Positions 12,814 to 16,165 of a stretch of 16,165 nucleotides of DNA are shown in pieces. Position 1 is the first letter of the stretch. Every line of letters starts with the position of its first letter. The stretch spans positions 1-16,165 of the forward strand of contig DAIQOP010000068.1 in assembly GCA_036787815.1 (NCBI GenBank), read 5' to 3'. The notes beneath the pieces are model-generated. The model searched no databases. It was given only the letters and a program-made list of their open reading frames with translations, and was not told the origin of the DNA. Position numbers and translations under genes: made by a program. The DNA is from DATBAK01 sp036787815 (GTDB lineage: Bacteria; Actinomycetota; Acidimicrobiia; IMCC26256; PALSA-610).

Positions 12814-13724
12814 CGGCGCATCCCGGCGGCGCGCAACTCGACGCCCGCGGATTGGCCGAGCCGGAGCACGAGACCTTCGGCGGCCGCGATGATCTCGGGG
12901 CCGCCCATGCGCGCCGACATGTCGGCGGCGCGCGCCGCGATGGCGTCGACCGCGGCGTCGCCGTGCGTGGGGTCGTGGTGGTACAGCGCGAGGGTGCGGG
13001 CACCGGCTTCGCGCGCGACGTGCACCGCGTAGTCGTAGGTGCAGTGTCCCCAGTGGCGCTTCGGCGCGTATTCCTCGGCCGTGTGCTGCGCGTCGTGGAT
13101 CAGGACGTCGACGCCGTCGCAGAGCTCGAGGATCTCCTGCGGCACGAAGTCGTCGGCGTCGTCGCGGCAACCGGGCCCGTGGTCGGACACGTACGCGACC
13201 GACGCGCCGTTCATCTCGACGCGGTATCCGAGCGTGGGGCCGACGTGGCGGACCCAGCGCGACCGCACCTTCGCCTGACCGACGGGGAAGTCGTCGTCGC
13301 CGGTGTCGTGGAACCGCACCTCCGCGCCGAGCTGGTCGGGTCGTACGGGGAAGAACGGCGGGCACATCAACTGCGTGAAGGTCTCGCCGAGCGGGCCGTC
13401 GTCCTGGCGCGGGCCGTAGATGTCGATCGTCGATTCCGGCATGTGCAAAGGGCCGAAGAACGGCAGCCCCTGCACGTGGTCCCAGTGCAGGTGGGTGAGC
13501 AACACCGACCCGTGGAACGCGTGTTCGTTGCCGAGTTGCTCGCCGTAAGGGCGCAACCCCGTACCGAGATCGAAGATCACCGGCGGGTGGCCGTCGGCGG
13601 TGAGCGACACGCACGACGAATGGCCTCCGTAGCGCGTGTACTCGGGGCCGGCGCATGGCGTCGAGCCGCGCACTCCGTGGAACTCGAGCTTCATCCCCCC
13701 GGACATACCCCGGACATTACCCAT
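12810..13724 (-). CDS. Metallo-beta-lactamase fold hydrolase
   Basis: A protein of up to 304 residues of the MBL-fold hydrolase superfamily, closest by eye to RNase Z-/phosphodiesterase-like members. It shows GVRGSTPCAG (17-26), FDLGTG (51-56), the metal motif THLHWDH (77-83), SDHGPG with D181, IHDAQHT (209-215), HWGHCT (224-229) and LYHHDPTHGD (247-256). A complete two-metal site is therefore likely. The substrate is unknown; phosphodiester or thioester hydrolysis are both possible. The start is uncertain: ATGs at 13724, 13706 and 13694 are in frame, and the fold starts at the third (MKLEFHGVRG). The gene follows the ABC permease by 49 bp and overlaps the flavin reductase start by 4 nt. Confidence 0.9.
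   Translation of the reverse strand: MGNVRGMSGGMKLEFHGVRGSTPCAGPEYTRYGGHSSCVSLTADGHPPVIFDLGTGLRPYGEQLGNEHAFHGSVLLTHLHWDHVQGLPFFGPLHMPESTIDIYGPRQDDGPLGETFTQLMCPPFFPVRPDQLGAEVRFHDTGDDDFPVGQAKVRSRWVRHVGPTLGYRVEMNGASVAYVSDHGPGCRDDADDFVPQEILELCDGVDVLIHDAQHTAEEYAPKRHWGHCTYDYAVHVAREAGARTLALYHHDPTHGDAAVDAIAARAADMSARMGGPEIIAAAEGLVLRLGQSAGVELRAAGMRR
13697..13717. repeat. Tandem CCCCGGACAT repeat over the hydrolase start codons
   Basis: CCCCGGACAT occurs at 13697-13706 and 13708-13717, 11 bp apart. On the minus strand each copy supplies an ATG and a G-rich stretch, so it produces the repeated start-like sequences of the hydrolase gene. It may be a regulator site or just a small duplication. Confidence 0.35.
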
Positions 13725-13773
13725 CTGCGGCCGAAGTGCACACGGCGGCTCCGAATTCCTCCGGCGCCGGCTC

Positions 13774-14622
13774 TCAGCTCACGACGCGCGCACGAAAGCC
13801 TTTGATGCCCTGCCACGTGAGGAACGTCGCGAAGACGATGAGCGCGCCGTACACGGCCCAGAGCGACATGTGCGGGCCGCGGGTGAGCGCCGCCCGGTAA
13901 CCCTCGCTGATGTACACCAGAGGGTTGAGGAGCACGAGGTACTTCAGCCACGAGAAGCCGAACACCTTCACCGGCCCGAGCGTCGACCACGAGTAGTAGA
14001 TGGCGCCGAGGAAGGTGAGGGGCAGCACGATGATCCCGAACAGGATCGGTACCTGCCGAGGCTCGAACCTGGTGCCGAAGGTGAGGCCGAGCGCAGCCGC
14101 GGCGAGGAGGGCCAGTGGCGTGAGGGTGAGCAGGACGGGCCAGTTGACGTGCAGGTGCACGGGCGTCGCCGGCACGACGGCCGCGATGGGGAACACGAGC
14201 AGCGCGGCGAAGAGGCCGTTGAGCATGCCCGCGGTGATCTTGCCGAGCGCGACGAGTGAGATGGGGAGGGGCGCGAGCACACGGTCCTCGATCTCCTTCG
14301 TGTACCCGAACTCCTGTACGAGGGGGAGCGCCACCGACTGGATGCCCTGGAAGATGATCGTCAGCGCGATCGCGCCGGCCACCAGGCGGGTCGAGAACTC
14401 CGCGGCCGCCGGCCCGCTTCCGCCGACGCCCTGACCGATCTTCGGGAACACGTACGTGAAGACGAACACGATGAGGAACGGCTGGAGGAGCGTGCGCGGG
14501 ATGAACTCCTTCAGGTTCTTGCGCAGCACGGTGAGGTCGCGCAGCATCAGCGCGCGGAACGCGGCCGCCGACGCGGCGCGAGCCGTGCGGGGCGCCCGCA
14601 CGGCCGGAGTCGAGAGCGTCAT
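13774..14622 (-). CDS. ABC-2 type permease (DrrB-like)
   Basis: An integral membrane subunit of 282 residues with six predicted helices (about 44-62, 80-100, 125-150, 160-182, 188-212, 252-273) and the ABC-2 signature region around IEDRVLAPLPISLVALGKITAG (110-131) and VYISEGYRAALT (235-246). It forms the channel for the ATPase encoded just upstream. DrrAB-type pairs export hydrophobic drugs, antibiotics or lipids. The ATG at 14622 overlaps the ATPase stop (ATGA), so translation is coupled. A longer frame runs back through the ATPase gene and is ignored. Confidence 0.9.
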   Translation of the reverse strand: MTLSTPAVRAPRTARAASAAAFRALMLRDLTVLRKNLKEFIPRTLLQPFLIVFVFTYVFPKIGQGVGGSGPAAAEFSTRLVAGAIALTIIFQGIQSVALPLVQEFGYTKEIEDRVLAPLPISLVALGKITAGMLNGLFAALLVFPIAAVVPATPVHLHVNWPVLLTLTPLALLAAAALGLTFGTRFEPRQVPILFGIIVLPLTFLGAIYYSWSTLGPVKVFGFSWLKYLVLLNPLVYISEGYRAALTRGPHMSLWAVYGALIVFATFLTWQGIKGFRARVVS

Positions 14623-15575
14623 TCGCGCAGGTCCTTTCCGGTGAGGTTGATGAACACGGCTTCGAGCGTCGGTTCGGCGATCGAGAGATCGCTCACGCTG
14701 AAGCCGCCGTCTTCGGCCGCGTTGACCACGGCCGGGAGCACGCCGCGCGCGCCGTTCACGCTCAGCCGCACGGTGCCGTCGACGCGATCGGCGCGGGTGG
14801 CCCCGTCGATGCGCTGCCGGAGCAAGCGGGCGAGCGCGTCGAGGTCGCCGTCGGCCGTGACGGTGACGATCGTGTCGGCACCGACCGACTGCTTCAAGCG
14901 CGCCGGGGTGTCGAGCGCGAGGAGTCGGCCGTGGTCGATGATCGCCAGCCGGTCGCAGAGCTGGTCGGCTTCTTCCATGTAGTGCGTGGTGAGGAGGATC
15001 GTCTGGCCTTCGGCGTGCAGCTCCCCGAGGATCTCCCACAGCGCGATGCGGCTCTGCGGATCGAGGCCGGCGGTCGGCTCGTCGAGGAACAGGATCGACG
15101 GGTGGTGCAGGATCGCCCGCGCCACCATGAGCCGCTGCGCCATGCCCCCGGAGAGCGCGAGCACCGGCGCGGTCGCGCGGTCGCCGAGCCGAAACTTCTC
15201 GAGCATGTTGTTCGCCGCCGCCTTCGCGGTCTTGGCGTTCATGCCGAAGAACCGGCCGTGGAAGTACAGGTTCTCGTAGACGTTGAGCGACCGGTCGAGC
15301 GTGTTCGTCTGCGGGACGACGCCGATCACCTGCTTCGCGACGGCGGGATGCGCGACCACGTCGATCCCCGCGACGTACGCGCCGCCGCTCGTGGGGATCA
15401 CGCGCGTGGTGAGCATCCCCGCGGTCGTCGTCTTGCCGGCGCCGTTCGGGCCGAGCAGGCCGAAGATCTCGCCGCGCTTCACCGACAGGTCGAGATGATC
15501 GACCGCGAGGATGTCGCCCGGATAGAGCTTGGTGAGTTGATCGGTACGGATCACCTCGTCGGATTCAGAGGGCAT
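14619..15575 (-). CDS. ABC transporter ATP-binding protein (DrrA-like)
   Basis: A protein of 318 residues with one nucleotide-binding domain and a C-terminal extension typical of the daunorubicin-resistance DrrA family. It shows Walker A GPNGAGKT (42-49), Q89 in VVPQTNTLD, signature LSGGM (141-145), Walker B ILFLDE (161-166), D-loop AGLD and H198 in TTHYMEEAD. The extension (about 225-318) ends in EPTLEAVFINLTGKDLRE, the usual DrrA tail. The ATG at 15575 is preceded by GAGGAAA (15580-15586 on the plus strand) and lies inside the marR gene, overlapping it by 11 nt. With the permease it forms a two-component exporter. Confidence 0.93.
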   Translation of the reverse strand: MPSESDEVIRTDQLTKLYPGDILAVDHLDLSVKRGEIFGLLGPNGAGKTTTAGMLTTRVIPTSGGAYVAGIDVVAHPAVAKQVIGVVPQTNTLDRSLNVYENLYFHGRFFGMNAKTAKAAANNMLEKFRLGDRATAPVLALSGGMAQRLMVARAILHHPSILFLDEPTAGLDPQSRIALWEILGELHAEGQTILLTTHYMEEADQLCDRLAIIDHGRLLALDTPARLKQSVGADTIVTVTADGDLDALARLLRQRIDGATRADRVDGTVRLSVNGARGVLPAVVNAAEDGGFSVSDLSIAEPTLEAVFINLTGKDLRE

Positions 15576-16008
15576 GTTGTTTCCTCGCGTGCGTCGATTC
15601 GAGGGCGTATTCGCGAATGCGGGAGAGGCCACGCTCGACGATCTCGTCGTCGCCGGCGAGCACCGCGCGGAGCTCCGCGTTGGTCGCGACCGCGGTGGCC
15701 TGCAGACGAGCCTCGGCGGCGTGACCGGCCGGGGTGACACGCACGCGCACCACGCGGCGGTCGCGCTCGTCGCGGCGGCGTTCGAGCAGGCCGTCGGCCT
15801 CGAGCTTGTCGAGATGGCGCACCAGGGTCGGGGCCTCGATGACCAACCGGACCGCGAGCTGCGACTGGCTCAGGTCGGGCTCTTCGGCCGCGTGGTGGAG
15901 CACCAGCCAGGTCGCGAGGCTGGCGCCGTGCTCGGCCATGCGCTCGTCCATGAGCTCACGTACGGCCTTGAAGGCGAGCGCGAGGCTGCGACCGAGCGGT
16001 TCATCCAT
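15565..16008 (-). CDS. MarR-family transcriptional regulator
   Basis: A protein of 147 residues with a winged helix at about 45-105: LSQSQLAVRLVIEAPTLVRHLDKLEADGLLERRRDERDRRVVRVRVTPAG, including the DxRDRR wing motif of MarR proteins. Such regulators bind as dimers to palindromic operators and are released by small phenolic or drug-like ligands. As the first gene of a translationally overlapping unit with the DrrAB-type exporter, it most likely represses its own promoter and the exporter genes. The ATG at 16008 has only a weak AGGG ahead of it, and a possible -10 box lies so close that the transcript may be leaderless. Confidence 0.92.
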   Translation of the reverse strand: MDEPLGRSLALAFKAVRELMDERMAEHGASLATWLVLHHAAEEPDLSQSQLAVRLVIEAPTLVRHLDKLEADGLLERRRDERDRRVVRVRVTPAGHAAEARLQATAVATNAELRAVLAGDDEIVERGLSRIREYALESTHARKQHAL

Positions 16009-16013
16009 GGGCC

Positions 16014-16046
16014 CTAACCATTAGCACCCGAACCATTCGCGCACAA
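16014..16046 (-). promoter_or_regulatory. Candidate marR promoter and operator
   Basis: AACCATT is repeated at 16016-16022 and 16031-16037, 15 bp apart, and the first copy lies in the palindrome CTAACCATTAG (16014-16024). On the minus strand TTGTGC (16041-16046) and TAATGG (16018-16023) are 17 bp apart and could be -35 and -10 boxes, weak in match. A start about 7 nt past the -10 box would fall at the marR start codon. A regulator bound at the repeats would block this promoter. Confidence 0.4.
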
Positions 16047-16052
16047 CCTCTC

Positions 16053-16159
16053 GCCATCCCTCACCAACGGCCCGCGCCTCCCCTCCCGCGCGGCCCTGGT
16101 ACGACGCGCGCATCCCATGGGATGGCGGGTTCAAGGGGTGCGCGCAATTTCTTGGTGAG
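16053..16159. other. Nested inverted-repeat region upstream of marR
   Basis: No gene is visible in this stretch, but it is dense in symmetry. CTCACCAA (16060-16067) pairs with TTGGTGAG (16152-16159). Inside this, 16106-16116 pairs with 16135-16145 over 11 positions, one of them a U-G wobble on the plus strand. CATCCCATGGGATG (16111-16124) is a perfect palindrome, and GCCATCCC (16053-16060) complements GGGATGGC (16119-16126). The 11-bp stem is followed by AATTTCTT on the plus strand, resembling an intrinsic terminator. Confidence 0.35.
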
Positions 16160-16165
16160 CGTTCC

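Noticed and set aside
12814..13656. Extension of the flavin reductase frame to 448 codons
   Set aside because: It runs out of frame through the metallo-hydrolase gene, and the GTG at 12813 begins the family domain.
15576..15740. Upstream extension of the DrrA-like frame into marR
   Set aside because: The ATG at 15575 has a good ribosome binding site and the ABC fold begins right after it. The extension is the marR gene read in another frame.

Overview
The window is very GC-rich over most of its length, with GTG and TTG starts and a gene content (F420/deazaflavin-type reductase, DUF4395 and MauE membrane proteins, DrrAB-type ABC pair under a MarR regulator, heterodimeric ABC exporter, actinobacterial initiator tRNA) that points to a high-GC actinobacterium. 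Acidimicrobiia is a reasonable guess, but this is an inference from style and not from a marker gene.

Region 1 (1-2846) reads as the integrase-proximal end of an integrated mobile element whose body lies off the left edge. It is visibly less GC-rich than the rest. It holds a small excisionase-like HTH protein on the minus strand, an unrecognised 326-residue protein on the plus strand, and a tyrosine recombinase running toward an initiator tRNA-Met gene (2847-2923, minus). The 3' end of the tRNA faces the element, the classic geometry of insertion into a tRNA 3' end. Just behind the integrase stop is a pair of 8-bp direct repeats one helical turn apart, followed by two hairpins.

Region 2 (2847-4459) is chromosomal. 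It contains the initiator tRNA with a recognisable promoter, a PAPS-dependent sulfotransferase on the plus strand with its own plausible promoter, and a convergent deazaflavin (F420)-dependent nitroreductase-family gene.

Region 3 (4522-10399, all minus strand) is, in transcription order, a divergent FtsH-like membrane AAA+ zinc protease, a 94-residue half-length SDR-like Rossmann protein, and two ABC half-transporters whose ATG/TGA overlap by 4 nt. The two half-transporters carry complementary deviations in their nucleotide-binding sites, as expected of an asymmetric heterodimeric exporter. A DUF4395 membrane gene diverges from the protease at 10536.

Region 4 (10964-16008, all minus strand) starts with a MarR regulator that overlaps a DrrA-type ATPase gene, which overlaps its DrrB-type permease gene: a self-regulated efflux operon. 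After 49 bp follow a metallo-beta-lactamase-fold hydrolase, a flavin reductase, a MauE-like membrane protein and a phytanoyl-CoA dioxygenase-family enzyme, packed with overlaps or gaps of 3-5 nt, so very probably one transcription unit. Its last stop codon overlaps the stop of the convergent DUF4395 gene. The right edge (16009-16165) has no visible gene. It holds a repeat-containing MarR promoter/operator region and an unexplained nested inverted-repeat structure.

No CRISPR array, insertion sequence, rRNA or riboswitch was seen. The most promising leads are the element end at the initiator tRNA, the unusual Walker B and insertion in the FtsH-like protein together with its SDR-like partner, the asymmetric exporter, the four-gene redox cluster and the right-edge structured region.
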